Positions 44,314-54,709 of a DNA stretch of 64,000 nt are shown piece by piece (the first letter of the stretch is position 1; the number at the start of each line of letters is the position of its first letter). Both the position numbers and the translations under genes were made by a program. The notes beneath the pieces are model-generated. The model was not told where the DNA came from. It saw nothing but the letters and a program-made list of their open reading frames with translations, and searched no databases. The stretch covers positions 62,001-126,000 of the forward strand of contig CAKSAM010000003.1 of the NCBI GenBank assembly GCA_934436245.1, in the 5' to 3' direction. Source of the stretch: an uncultured Acetatifactor sp. (lineage in GTDB: Bacteria > Bacillota > Clostridia > Lachnospirales > Lachnospiraceae).

Positions 44314-44973
44314 TTAAAAATTAATAAACATCTTATTTGCAAGATTCTCTGTCTTTATCCAAGCAAGTATTTCATCTGTCAGGTTGAGGATTGTTGCCTT
44401 TCCTTCACTAACTAACTTTAAAAATAACAGAATTTCAGAATCTTCATCTAAATCCAAATCTTCAAGAATTTTGTCAGCCTCTGCAATTCCCTGCTTAAGA
44501 TAATTATAATTGTCAATAGTCGTATTCCAAGACTCAGCTTTTTTTATTTTGTTTGTTGCATATATTGCTTTATTCTCATCCGGAATGATTCCCTTCACTG
44601 TATCCAAAAGACTTAAAATGTTCGTCGTTGCCTTTAGGTAAAACTCTGTCCACTCCTGACCTATAACCGTATATAATTTCTTTGATTCGGAAGAAATATA
44701 CTGTGTGGTAGCATTATTTGCAGCACCGATCTGGACAACCTTTTCGCATGCACCAAGAAAGCTCTTTAATGTATTTATGACATTAGCCGATGGCTTAAAT
44801 TCTGAATTTTCTACAGCAAGATTAACCTCGTCTATCATCTGCTTCAAATTAAGAACCAACTGTTTAAAATTATAATCTGCCATAGCTTGCTTCTTGGTAT
44901 CTGCAGATGCAGTCTCCATCTCATGGACAGTTTTCATATCGATAATGCATTCATTTAAAGTATCTATTAACAT
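44314..44973 (-). CDS. Helical protein at the end of the defense operon
   Basis: A 219-residue, acidic, mainly helical protein without a recognisable domain. It overlaps the upstream ATPase by seven bases, and GGAGGGGACAGT is a strong ribosome binding site. It is the last gene of the operon. It could be a regulator or helper of the ATPase; I do not recognise the family. Confidence 0.7.
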   Translation of the reverse strand: MLIDTLNECIIDMKTVHEMETASADTKKQAMADYNFKQLVLNLKQMIDEVNLAVENSEFKPSANVINTLKSFLGACEKVVQIGAANNATTQYISSESKKLYTVIGQEWTEFYLKATTNILSLLDTVKGIIPDENKAIYATNKIKKAESWNTTIDNYNYLKQGIAEADKILEDLDLDEDSEILLFLKLVSEGKATILNLTDEILAWIKTENLANKMFINF

Positions 44974-47900
44974 ACTGTCCCCTCCAATCTTGCCAAAATA
45001 GCACTGCAGTTAGTAATAGTAGCTTTCTCATTGTCGAATACATTTTCAGAGCCCGATGGATTGCTTCCTCCGCCAAGCTTTGCTTTTCTGACTTCGAGTT
45101 CAGCCTGAATCTTTGCAATATCAGCCGTGACTTTTTTCAATAACTGATCCAACTTCTCAACTTTTCTAATTGGATCCTGTGAAAATGCCATAATGCAATC
45201 CAACGCATTGCTTGTCTTCTGAGCCACAGCAATTTCTTTTATTGCCTTACTAGTTGAAGTTGAATACTTTTTCACTTCATCAAACAATTCCTGATCATAC
45301 TTTCCAGGCAGTTTGCCATCTTCAGCTGTTCTATAGAACTCAACAATCTTCTCCACCATATCTTCTATATCTTCATCATCAACATCTGTTGTGCCGAAGT
45401 TTTCTTTTATGGTAGTCATTATTAGTTCAGCCTTTGCAAGCTCATCCTCTTGTACTTTCTCAAGTCTCTCCAGAATCATGCGAAGATAGTCTCTTGCATC
45501 TCTACGCAGTTTTACCGGATCCACCAAATCTAATACCGCTGAATCTATAGATAGTCTCTCATTTTTAACGGTTCTTACCATTGCGTCAAATTTTTCTCTA
45601 TCTAAGAAAACCTGTGCATGGCTCTCGCCCTGAATAACATTGCAGTACTGTATAACAGTATCTCTGTTTATCTTATCATTCTCACTTCTTGTAATGATAC
45701 CTAGCAGAACATTCCATGCGTCTGAATGCGAATTTACGCCTAATCCTCTAATTCCATTATCTAGAATGTGTTCTGACTTTAATCCTTCTACAGTTGTTGC
45801 CTTTGATGATCCAAATAAAATAACTCTGTAGAATTCTGCCATCATCGCACACTTAAAATAATCAATCTCTCTATTTTCAAATGTTGTGATAGCTTCTATA
45901 AGTGGCTTCTTGATTTTTTCAGTCCAGAGCTGAACTCTGTAAACACGTCTATCAGCCCCGTCAAAATTCCAGCTACGCTTACCAAGAACATTCCACTCCA
46001 GAAAAGCTTCTATTACAGCTTGCGTTTCTCTGTCTGCCGGAAGCTTATAAAACATCATATCTTCGCCTTGCTTTTGGCGTTCGAAACCAACTAATCGATT
46101 TTTTACTTTTTTGATTTTTTCTATGTTATCCATAGAAACACCTTCTGCCTGCCAATCGATTGCTGAATATAAGAAGTTACACATATCCTCTCTTGCCTGC
46201 GAAACCAGAACTACATTTCCAGTTCTTGCACCGACATTTATTGTTCCTCCCAATATCCAATTTTCAATTGCCTGCAACGTATCATTTAATTGTGCTCGTT
46301 TTGCTTGGATTTGTTTTTCAGTAGCAAGTTGTGCAGGTGTCTTTATAACAGTCGAATTTGAGACCACTTGACTACGAGATGTGTTTGCTGGTATCACTTG
46401 TACTGGTTTTCCAATAATTGGCTTTCCATTTATCAACGGAAAGCTCATATCCTCATACACTTGCGTTGCAAGTCCTGCAATATATGTATTACCGCCATCT
46501 TGATAAATGTCGGTTGTAGCATCTCCCCAAATACACATAAATAGATACATTCTCTCAAACTGCTCATTTGAAACACCGGTTTTTTGAATTGCGTCTCTTA
46601 GACTTGAATTGATATTTGTATTAACAATCTTAAATCCTGGGAAGTTATCAAAATTCCAAAGTGCATCTCTAACCGTTTTTTCTACAACATCTCTTAACAA
46701 ATATCTAGGTGTTCTGTAGTTTTCCTGAAGAAGATTATTATATAAATACACAATTGCTCTTCTGGAGAACGGAAACAAATTTAGTTCTTTTCCTTCTTCA
46801 GTTGTTGCAACATCCCAGCCATTTCCTTGCTTTACTTCATGTACAGGCAAAGTATCTCCTGACCCATCCGAATTAGCCCATGTATCGACTTCATCTTTCG
46901 TCAAAGACATCGCATTTAAATATCTTCCAACAAATTCACATAAATCATCTTCACTAGATCCAAATACATCATCCGGAATTACAATAAACTGGGTAACTCG
47001 ATCCTTATAGTTATCACGGAAATTGCTCTTATAATATTCGCTGGTAGTGCCAATAATTGAAGATATCCTACACATACCTTCCTGTTCATAATCTCCGGTA
47101 TGCCAAGTAGTAAGCACATTTAAGAGTGCCTCATTAACACCAGTAAATGCTGTGATATCCTCTATTAATAGCGTTAAAGATTTTCCTTGTTTCTTTAACG
47201 CTTTTCTAATCTCCTTAAATACCTGCTCAAAATCTCCTGGCTCTAGGCCTGCACAACTCTGGATAACTATATCAACCTTTGAGTTCAGATACTTGGCAAT
47301 AGCATCAGCGACCTCCGGCTCCATATACAACTTTTCAAGCAAACGTACAGCTTTTTTGTCTCCTCCATCGTATTGAACTTTGTCACAAAAAGCAATATCA
47401 ACCTGAAAATCTTCGGGAATAAACTCTGCAACAACATCGCAGTTATCCTGAGAGTTGCTTTCTGCAACCTTAGAATAGATTCGTGCAATCGGTCCATCTT
47501 CAGCCATCATCCGAGCTTTAAACAATTCATTATTTAATAGTGGAGCAATTCTCTTCCTATCAGCATTATTAATATAGTCAATGTCTTCCCCTTTATCATC
47601 CTCAATTTCTACAATAAACTGATGATAAATGGCATTCATTAATTTACTCTCACTGATTGTAGATGTAGCATTAACCAAGCGTTCATAAAGATCCTTGTTC
47701 TGTATGAAAGCTACCTCTGGCTTTTCCAACAGCTGCTTTATTGTTCCCTTTAACGTGTTATCACTTCTTCGCACAAAAAGAACGACCTCACTCTCTGGTT
47801 TCTGTCTTTCAATTTTAGCGTCAAACCATCTAATCAAATGAGATTTTCCTGCACCACTGGATCCTATTACCAATACAAATTGATGCTGATCTTTTGGATT

Positions 47901-48086
47901 AAGAACTACTTTTTTGTAAATCTGTTCCTCAGTGTATGTCTTTGATGCTGCAGCTGAATCATATTCCTTTTGCAATTGAATATGCTTAAACGGAACATGC
48001 GTGGCCATAAAATCACCATATGAACTTGTAATAGTATCTATTCTTACGACTTCTGATAATCTTTGCTTAGCAATTTCTGAATTCAT
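44967..48086 (-). CDS. Large defense-island P-loop ATPase (DpdH-like)
   Basis: A 1039-residue protein. Walker A is GSSGAGKS at 75-82; a probable Walker B is LTLLIED at about 304-310; the ITAFTG segment follows. The C-terminal 600 residues are helical with no other motif. The layout and the neighbour genes resemble DpdH, the ATPase of 7-deazaguanine DNA-modification islands; this is inference from size, motif order and context. The gene starts after GGGGG and lies three bases from the 264-residue gene. Confidence 0.7.
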   Translation of the reverse strand: MNSEIAKQRLSEVVRIDTITSSYGDFMATHVPFKHIQLQKEYDSAAASKTYTEEQIYKKVVLNPKDQHQFVLVIGSSGAGKSHLIRWFDAKIERQKPESEVVLFVRRSDNTLKGTIKQLLEKPEVAFIQNKDLYERLVNATSTISESKLMNAIYHQFIVEIEDDKGEDIDYINNADRKRIAPLLNNELFKARMMAEDGPIARIYSKVAESNSQDNCDVVAEFIPEDFQVDIAFCDKVQYDGGDKKAVRLLEKLYMEPEVADAIAKYLNSKVDIVIQSCAGLEPGDFEQVFKEIRKALKKQGKSLTLLIEDITAFTGVNEALLNVLTTWHTGDYEQEGMCRISSIIGTTSEYYKSNFRDNYKDRVTQFIVIPDDVFGSSEDDLCEFVGRYLNAMSLTKDEVDTWANSDGSGDTLPVHEVKQGNGWDVATTEEGKELNLFPFSRRAIVYLYNNLLQENYRTPRYLLRDVVEKTVRDALWNFDNFPGFKIVNTNINSSLRDAIQKTGVSNEQFERMYLFMCIWGDATTDIYQDGGNTYIAGLATQVYEDMSFPLINGKPIIGKPVQVIPANTSRSQVVSNSTVIKTPAQLATEKQIQAKRAQLNDTLQAIENWILGGTINVGARTGNVVLVSQAREDMCNFLYSAIDWQAEGVSMDNIEKIKKVKNRLVGFERQKQGEDMMFYKLPADRETQAVIEAFLEWNVLGKRSWNFDGADRRVYRVQLWTEKIKKPLIEAITTFENREIDYFKCAMMAEFYRVILFGSSKATTVEGLKSEHILDNGIRGLGVNSHSDAWNVLLGIITRSENDKINRDTVIQYCNVIQGESHAQVFLDREKFDAMVRTVKNERLSIDSAVLDLVDPVKLRRDARDYLRMILERLEKVQEDELAKAELIMTTIKENFGTTDVDDEDIEDMVEKIVEFYRTAEDGKLPGKYDQELFDEVKKYSTSTSKAIKEIAVAQKTSNALDCIMAFSQDPIRKVEKLDQLLKKVTADIAKIQAELEVRKAKLGGGSNPSGSENVFDNEKATITNCSAILARLEGTVC

Positions 48087-48088
48087 AA

Positions 48089-48883
48089 TTAACCCCCTAT
48101 TGTAATATGGGTAACTGTAGTCTCAAGATCATGCCCCTCACATGGATGCATAGACCATATTTCTTTAGCGTCCAATCGATGTTCTGCCTTAATAACTCCA
48201 AGGTCATTCAGCATTCTGATTGCATTAGAAAAACCATAATTAAATGTCTTTGTATCAACTGCATTATGCAAAGCAATTCTAGCATACGGCATAACCAAAT
48301 CTACAAACTCATCGATTCGATACTCGGACTTCTTTTTAAGTTTTAAACTTTCAATAATATCTCTTAGAAATACTGCCGTATTAGGCAATAAAATACCTGC
48401 GGCTCCTGCCTGTGAATCGTGCATATATCCAATTCCTAAGAACGCCATCCAGAATCTCCACGCACGCATATCATCCTCTATGACTTTCTCACCAATATTT
48501 AGCCCCATTAAGTCACTCATTTTTGATACGCTATTGTGGGCAAGCACTTCCGTTCCCATATCCAAATATCCTTGAGTAACTTTGTAAAACAAACTGTCAG
48601 AAACAGTTTCAAGATGTGTATTAATATAACGCCTCATGTTATCAATACTTTTAACAACATCCTTATCTACTGCTAAAGAGATGGTATTTTCCTTTGTATT
48701 AATGAGCTGCAACTGCTCTGCCGCTGTTCTTACATTACCAAAATAAGATGTCTTTCCTCCAAGATTTTGTGGCTCAAGCAATAATTTCAACGAATTTTCA
48801 TCTATCGGCTTGCTTGCCACTTCTCTGCATAACGCATACACTCTTTCAGGTATTGCAGATGTTTGCATTCTATTTCCAAACAT
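48089..48883 (-). CDS. 264-residue defense-island protein (DpdG-like position)
   Basis: A 264-residue protein, largely helical, with a possible winged-helix-like region around WRFWMAFLGIGYMHDS. I do not recognise a domain. Its position between the RecQ-like helicase and the large ATPase is that of DpdG in dpd islands. It is separated from its neighbours by only a few bases. AAAGGAT precedes the start. Confidence 0.65.
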   Translation of the reverse strand: MFGNRMQTSAIPERVYALCREVASKPIDENSLKLLLEPQNLGGKTSYFGNVRTAAEQLQLINTKENTISLAVDKDVVKSIDNMRRYINTHLETVSDSLFYKVTQGYLDMGTEVLAHNSVSKMSDLMGLNIGEKVIEDDMRAWRFWMAFLGIGYMHDSQAGAAGILLPNTAVFLRDIIESLKLKKKSEYRIDEFVDLVMPYARIALHNAVDTKTFNYGFSNAIRMLNDLGVIKAEHRLDAKEIWSMHPCEGHDLETTVTHITIGG

Positions 48884-48887
48884 ATTT

Positions 48888-51356
48888 CTACATCCTTTCC
48901 AAAATATAACTATCTATCTTTGGCCCTTCAACCATCGCAGATATAGGTTTTTGCACCTTTTGAACAAAGTAATCCTCTTTAACAATATGTATTAAACGCA
49001 TATCTGTATTCTTATATTTTCTCAGCGTAGAGCAGAATTCATAAGCTTTGTCTACGTCGGAATTATATACGGCTATAACTCCACCGGAAATGTAATACGC
49101 CGATCCTTGACTACATAAATCTCTATATTCCTTAATACCAAGAATCATTAGATTGCTCTGTTTATTCATGTTAAGAATCAAATCAAAGTCACTTTCTATG
49201 CTTGTATCCTCAACAACAATTATGCTTGCGCCTGCGCTTATATATCGATTCATTAATGAATAATCATTCTCTTCTCCAATTACAAGCACTTCATTTTCGC
49301 CCTGGCATAATTTATTTAATTCAGCTGAAATTGTTTTCTTAGGCTCCTTTACAGGCAATAACAAAGGAAATTTTCCCTCTTCCATCATTTCCGGATATTT
49401 ATGCTTTGCACAACCTCCGCAATACATGGAGACTTTATCATATGTGGAATAGAACATTTCAGACCAGCAAATTCTTTCGTTAAAATCTATTGCGTTTTTA
49501 ATCCTTTTAATCTCTTTCTCAAAACCTGCAGATTCCCTATCTCTGATATCTGTTATAATCTGAGGAACATCCAACGCTTCGCTCCTCAACGCATCTTCCA
49601 ATATGTCTATGCGTATCTTATAACTTTCCTTATCCGCATCATAAACCATCGATTTGATGGAAATAAGGTTATGACGTCTAAGCAACAATATTACATAAAC
49701 ATTCCATTGAATATCGAGAGCATTACCATCATCATCTACGCCTTCCTTAGGCTTTACAGAAGTGTCTATTGTTATCATCCCTTTGAACCACGATGTTTTA
49801 GGACTCTTGTACATGTATACCCATCGCTTCCAAATGGTTTCCGGTTTTAATACAACATTCATTCTTCCATACGCAGAGTCTATGTCATCTACAGGATTAA
49901 TACACATAACGCTCAAACTTACTAAACCGTCACGTCCACCTCGACCAAGCTCCTGATAGTACTGATTTGGTGTATCCGGAATATACAAATGCAAAATGGT
50001 ACGAACATCCCCCTTATCAACACCTACACCAAATGCAGAAGTTGCTATAATTAGGTCAATTTTATTATCTGTCCAGTCTTTAATTATTTTTTCTCTCTCA
50101 GCAGATTTCGTATTTCCGGTAAAGGTTTCTAAATTATCAAGTCCTACAGCAATGAGTGCTTTCTTTATCTCCTCAGCCTCTTTAGGCGAATTGATATAAA
50201 CAACCATAGGATGTGGTAATTTTTTTACCAGCTCTACCATTTTATGTTTCTTGTCCAAATAGCTCTTAGCTTTAACAAGTAAATAACGTGGCTCTTTTCT
50301 TAATGCATCACATCTGACTTCAATCCACTTATCAGTTGATGCAAACATCTGCTTGAGCTTCACAACTGCAACTTTCGTATATGTTGCAGACAATAAAACT
50401 GTTCTGAGCTGAGAGTTTATTGCTAACAATTCATTACGCCATGGCTCAAGACATTGATAATCAACTCGAAAGAAATCTCCCCACTCAATTACTATATGAG
50501 CCTCATCTATAATCAGATTCTTCAAATACTTTTTTGCATTAGCCTCATTTATCATGCTGACAAATTCAGTATTTCTAATAAGCGCTTCCGGAGATATAAA
50601 CAACAGTCTTGCAGTTTCACTTCTGATTGCATTTTTTAGTGCGTTTTTTCGTTCTAATTCAATACCACTGTAATAGCAAAAAATTTCATTGTCAGCATTA
50701 TGCTTAATGTTATTTTTAGCATTACGCACCTGATCTATAGCTAAGGATACCGTAGGAACAATAACTATCGTTAGACCCTGCTGCTGGTATGCCATAGTCT
50801 GTGTAATCAAACTCTTTCCTCCTCCTGTTGGAAGAGAAACTAAGGTTGTATATCCCTCTGGGGTATTTAATGCTCCAAATACTGCAAGCTTCTGCTCTAA
50901 TGACTTAAATTCTTTATATTGTGTCAAGCTGTATATATAAGCATTATTTCCGTAAAAAATGTCTTTCTGCTTTTCTGTATCTCCACTAACCTTTTTTCTC
51001 TGAAACGCTTGATCCACAAAAAAGGAATCAACATAATTCGGCAGTTCTAGGTTGGCGTAATACTTACCTTCTGCGTTACACAGGATTCCGTATTCATTCT
51101 CTGTAGGGATTAATCCTTCTGGAACAGCTATTTCATTTTGGAAAACCAGCAAATAATTTCTGAGAGAACATAAAAAGACATCTTTACTTGCTCTCCCAGA
51201 CATAAATTTTTCAAAATAGATTGTCAATCTTATAGCCGTATTATACATAAAATGATTTATTGCATCATTATCCCCTGCAAAGCCAGGGAAGGCACCATTT
51301 GAATTACTATTTATAAAGTTTTCAACATAGCTTTCAATAGCCTTTGTGTCCATCAT
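48888..51356 (-). CDS. RecQ-like superfamily 2 helicase (DpdF-like)
   Basis: An 822-residue helicase. Motif I is SLPTGGGKS at about 175-183, DEAH at about 284-287, LSATYT is motif III, and ATSAFGVGVDKGD with QELGRGGRDG gives motifs V and VI. These are RecQ-type signatures. A cysteine cluster (CW...MYCGGCAKHKYP) resembles the RecQ zinc region but is shorter. The first 170 residues are not RecQ-like. It is coupled to the SNF2 gene by ATGA at 51353-51356. It is likely the DpdF counterpart. Confidence 0.85.
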   Translation of the reverse strand: MMDTKAIESYVENFINSNSNGAFPGFAGDNDAINHFMYNTAIRLTIYFEKFMSGRASKDVFLCSLRNYLLVFQNEIAVPEGLIPTENEYGILCNAEGKYYANLELPNYVDSFFVDQAFQRKKVSGDTEKQKDIFYGNNAYIYSLTQYKEFKSLEQKLAVFGALNTPEGYTTLVSLPTGGGKSLITQTMAYQQQGLTIVIVPTVSLAIDQVRNAKNNIKHNADNEIFCYYSGIELERKNALKNAIRSETARLLFISPEALIRNTEFVSMINEANAKKYLKNLIIDEAHIVIEWGDFFRVDYQCLEPWRNELLAINSQLRTVLLSATYTKVAVVKLKQMFASTDKWIEVRCDALRKEPRYLLVKAKSYLDKKHKMVELVKKLPHPMVVYINSPKEAEEIKKALIAVGLDNLETFTGNTKSAEREKIIKDWTDNKIDLIIATSAFGVGVDKGDVRTILHLYIPDTPNQYYQELGRGGRDGLVSLSVMCINPVDDIDSAYGRMNVVLKPETIWKRWVYMYKSPKTSWFKGMITIDTSVKPKEGVDDDGNALDIQWNVYVILLLRRHNLISIKSMVYDADKESYKIRIDILEDALRSEALDVPQIITDIRDRESAGFEKEIKRIKNAIDFNERICWSEMFYSTYDKVSMYCGGCAKHKYPEMMEEGKFPLLLPVKEPKKTISAELNKLCQGENEVLVIGEENDYSLMNRYISAGASIIVVEDTSIESDFDLILNMNKQSNLMILGIKEYRDLCSQGSAYYISGGVIAVYNSDVDKAYEFCSTLRKYKNTDMRLIHIVKEDYFVQKVQKPISAMVEGPKIDSYILERM

Positions 51357-54300
51357 TTTTTCACCATCCAAACAAAGCATGCTGACTCTAACCTAACTGT
51401 TGGTTTCGCAAGGCTCTCCAGCACAATTTCATATATTTCTTTCAATTTATCATAGTTTTCAAGTTCTTGATTATAGAATTCTGACGTAGCTATCATCGAT
51501 GTAAGAATTCTATCCATTTCCGCCTTAGCCTCTGTGATGTGCGATCTTTCTCTAAGTGCTTTCAGGGCCTTGTCTTTACTAACCTTTCTTGATTTCTTTA
51601 CAAAATCCACCCAACGCTCTTGAGGATAAGCACTTCTAAAGTAGTCGATATTAGCAGCTTTATACTGTGAGAAAATATGTAAAAAACCTTCACTTCTACT
51701 TCTTCGTCCAAGGTGATCAATCTCATCCTTGCTATTCTCAAAATCACGCTGAATCATATTATTGAATTCTCTTATTACCTTATCATCTGAGATTTCGCCC
51801 TCAGCACGAATTCTAACCGGTACTTGAACCTGTTCAACCGCCAGGTAGTTCCTAAACGCACTTAAGTAAGATAAAGGAATTCCTTTCTCAATAAGTAACT
51901 TTTCATTCGGGCATAATGACCACGTATAAACAAATCCTGTCCAATTAATACTTGCTTTCATTGCAAAGGCTGCGGCTTGTCCTCTGCATGATCTCATTGC
52001 ATTGTCTACAATACAATCAAATATATCATCGCCAGGAGCAAAGAAATGAATATAATCATTCTCTATAGCTTTCTTACGACTAAATGTTCCATCAATTGAA
52101 CGACTGTAATGCGAAATATTTTTATCAGCTTTATCCTGTCTAAGTTCATGTATTTTACTAATAAATTGGTTTTGTCTCTGGGCAAAATAAGAGTCCCAAT
52201 CCGGTGGAATCAATAGTGAATTCTCAGCAGATTTCGTTGAAAATGAATTATCATTAAAACTAATAATCTCATCCTTTTCCTCAATATCTCTGAATCCAGA
52301 AAGCATAGCCCACTGCAACATTGCGTCTGTAAACATCTTATTTTCATTACGGTTATAGTATTTAACCAAACTTATCAATTCCTGATTCATTGGTCTGTAA
52401 ATATATGCTGCTGTATCAAAGTGCTGTTCTTCTCGTACTTCTTCTTTTAACTTCGCAGATCTATCAATTACATTTTGAATTTCGTTTGTTAAGCCAAATC
52501 TAAAGTCTTTGATAATAGCAGCTACAATTGCCGTATTAATATCATTCATGATGATCTCAAGTCCACTTAGTGAATGATTAAATATTTTTAATCCATTATC
52601 CCAAAACTTAAATAATTCTTCCTCTAGTGTTTCTTCTGCGTAAGGAACCACTGAAACTATAGGTCTACTACTTTCTCGGCCCATACGATCCAGTCGCCCA
52701 ATTCTCTGTTCTATAGCATTTGCATCCCACGGTAAATCAATATGTACAACATAATCTGCGCACTGAAAATTTCGGCCTTCTCCTCCAGACTCATCGCAAA
52801 GCATGATGGTGCAATTCCTATCATTTTGAAATTTACATACATTGACCTCTAACTCATCTGCTGACATTCCTCGCCTAAAGCAACTAAATCCATCCTCAGT
52901 ATAGAAGTCCGTAAGCATCTCCTCAAAAATATCAAATGTTGCCCTATAATTAGTAAACAAAACTATTTTTGAACCACTCGCATACTCATCCAGATAATAC
53001 ATAGTTTTCACAATTCTTGAAGTATGCTCTTCCGGTTCATCTAGTACATCTACAATATTTTCCGCAATGTCCTGCTCATACATTTTCCATCTGCGAAGAT
53101 TCTCTTTTAAGCTTTCAGGAATAGCTACACCGCCTCCTTCAACAAGCTTAACCTGTTCTTCAAATGCCCACGGAGAACTAAAGAATGCGCCAAATAGCGG
53201 TTTAAATATGTTATCAAACTCTACTTCTGTTAATTCCTTTTCTGTAATCCATGTCACTAAATCCTGATATGCTCCGTATTCATAGAAATTCTTATCTGGG
53301 TCTAGCGCATATGGCAGAGCTGTCAACTGACGTTCTGGCAAATCCTCCAAGGTATCTCTTCGATTACGAATAATATTTTTCTCAATCTGATAGTTCTCAC
53401 ACAAATAAGAAATTGCCACCTTAAAATAATGTAAACCCATATCATCGCCATCAAAATCTGCCTTTTCATACATTTCCTTGAGTATTTCATCTCCAACCAT
53501 TTTGTACAATTTCTTAAAACCGCTCAAAATATCTTCGAAAAAATCTTCACTATCCTCATTATCATGCGGATCTTCTTCTGCCTCTACAGAATCACCAAGA
53601 ACTTCATCTAGATCTTCTATATTTGATAAAACCATTGCAGCATTTTGGGTAATATTTCCTTGTTTTTCAACCAATTCATCAAATTGCTCTTTACTGCAAT
53701 TATCATACTTATCTGGAAGAATAAGACGCAGTAAATCTAAGTAGTCTGATCTTTTTTGTTGAACTGGTGTCGCACTGAGTAATAATAAGTTACTAGAGTT
53801 TTTACTTAATTTATGAAATGCATCATAATAAGCCCTATATCTTAAGAGTCTATGTGCTTCATCAATGATAGTAAAATCCCATCCTCTATTGCATTCTTTT
53901 TCTGCTGCCTTCTCTAATTCAGCAAAAGTAATATGATTATTATTTGCATTCTCGCCTTCAAACAAATCAAACTTCAGGAATAATTCTGTCTTCCATTGTT
54001 CGAGTAATGAACCTGGTACAACAATCAAAGCATTAACATCACTGTGTCTTGAAAAATACACTTTAAGTATTGATGCAGCCTCGATTGTCTTACCCATACC
54101 AACCTCATCAGCCAGCATATACCTACATACATCATTTTGAAGACATCTCATAATAGATTTAAGCTGATGTGGCAAAAGAAAAATTTTACATCCAGCAAGC
54201 TCTTTAAATCCCATAATGGAATTATCAAGCACATTCATTGTCTTTGTGACAATGCTTCTGCCAAATAGCCAACATGGATTTTGAAATTCATAATTTTGCA

Positions 54301-54691
54301 ACTGTGCTGCCGGATCCACCTTTCCCACTGTAAAAGGTGCAATTAATCTGCTTTCCGGAACGTTGATTAATGTCTTATCATATATGTTTTCGATATAGTA
54401 GTCATAATAAGAATCTTCCTTCTTTACGCATGCTACAATCTTATATTTTTCTTTTTCATATATGACAATTGAACTAACAAAAAACTGACAGCGCTGAACC
54501 ATTGATGTTGGAAGAGGTGCTGATTTTGGAAAGCTGTCATAATACGCCCTATAATTGAACGGATCATTAAACACCACTTCTACTGTATCCGCGAAGTTAT
54601 CTATTTTTACAATCTGCCCCATTAAGAAATTGCGTGGATTAATCATGTCATGATCAATCGGACAGCGCACATACATCTTCTCTAACAACAT
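51353..54691 (-). CDS. SNF2/RapA-like helicase (DpdE-like)
   Basis: An 1112-residue protein. Motif I LADEVGMGKT (194-202), DEAH (277-280), LLSATPVQQKRSDYL, and IEQRIGRLDRMGR near residue 680 are the SNF2/RapA signatures. The first 160 residues are unassigned and the last 300 form a helical tail. Such proteins remodel DNA-bound complexes rather than unwind duplex. In context it may work with the RecQ-like helicase. It is likely the DpdE counterpart. Confidence 0.85.
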   Translation of the reverse strand: MLLEKMYVRCPIDHDMINPRNFLMGQIVKIDNFADTVEVVFNDPFNYRAYYDSFPKSAPLPTSMVQRCQFFVSSIVIYEKEKYKIVACVKKEDSYYDYYIENIYDKTLINVPESRLIAPFTVGKVDPAAQLQNYEFQNPCWLFGRSIVTKTMNVLDNSIMGFKELAGCKIFLLPHQLKSIMRCLQNDVCRYMLADEVGMGKTIEAASILKVYFSRHSDVNALIVVPGSLLEQWKTELFLKFDLFEGENANNNHITFAELEKAAEKECNRGWDFTIIDEAHRLLRYRAYYDAFHKLSKNSSNLLLLSATPVQQKRSDYLDLLRLILPDKYDNCSKEQFDELVEKQGNITQNAAMVLSNIEDLDEVLGDSVEAEEDPHDNEDSEDFFEDILSGFKKLYKMVGDEILKEMYEKADFDGDDMGLHYFKVAISYLCENYQIEKNIIRNRRDTLEDLPERQLTALPYALDPDKNFYEYGAYQDLVTWITEKELTEVEFDNIFKPLFGAFFSSPWAFEEQVKLVEGGGVAIPESLKENLRRWKMYEQDIAENIVDVLDEPEEHTSRIVKTMYYLDEYASGSKIVLFTNYRATFDIFEEMLTDFYTEDGFSCFRRGMSADELEVNVCKFQNDRNCTIMLCDESGGEGRNFQCADYVVHIDLPWDANAIEQRIGRLDRMGRESSRPIVSVVPYAEETLEEELFKFWDNGLKIFNHSLSGLEIIMNDINTAIVAAIIKDFRFGLTNEIQNVIDRSAKLKEEVREEQHFDTAAYIYRPMNQELISLVKYYNRNENKMFTDAMLQWAMLSGFRDIEEKDEIISFNDNSFSTKSAENSLLIPPDWDSYFAQRQNQFISKIHELRQDKADKNISHYSRSIDGTFSRKKAIENDYIHFFAPGDDIFDCIVDNAMRSCRGQAAAFAMKASINWTGFVYTWSLCPNEKLLIEKGIPLSYLSAFRNYLAVEQVQVPVRIRAEGEISDDKVIREFNNMIQRDFENSKDEIDHLGRRSRSEGFLHIFSQYKAANIDYFRSAYPQERWVDFVKKSRKVSKDKALKALRERSHITEAKAEMDRILTSMIATSEFYNQELENYDKLKEIYEIVLESLAKPTVRLESACFVWMVKK

Positions 54692-54709
54692 AGTCTCACC
54701 CCTTCATCT

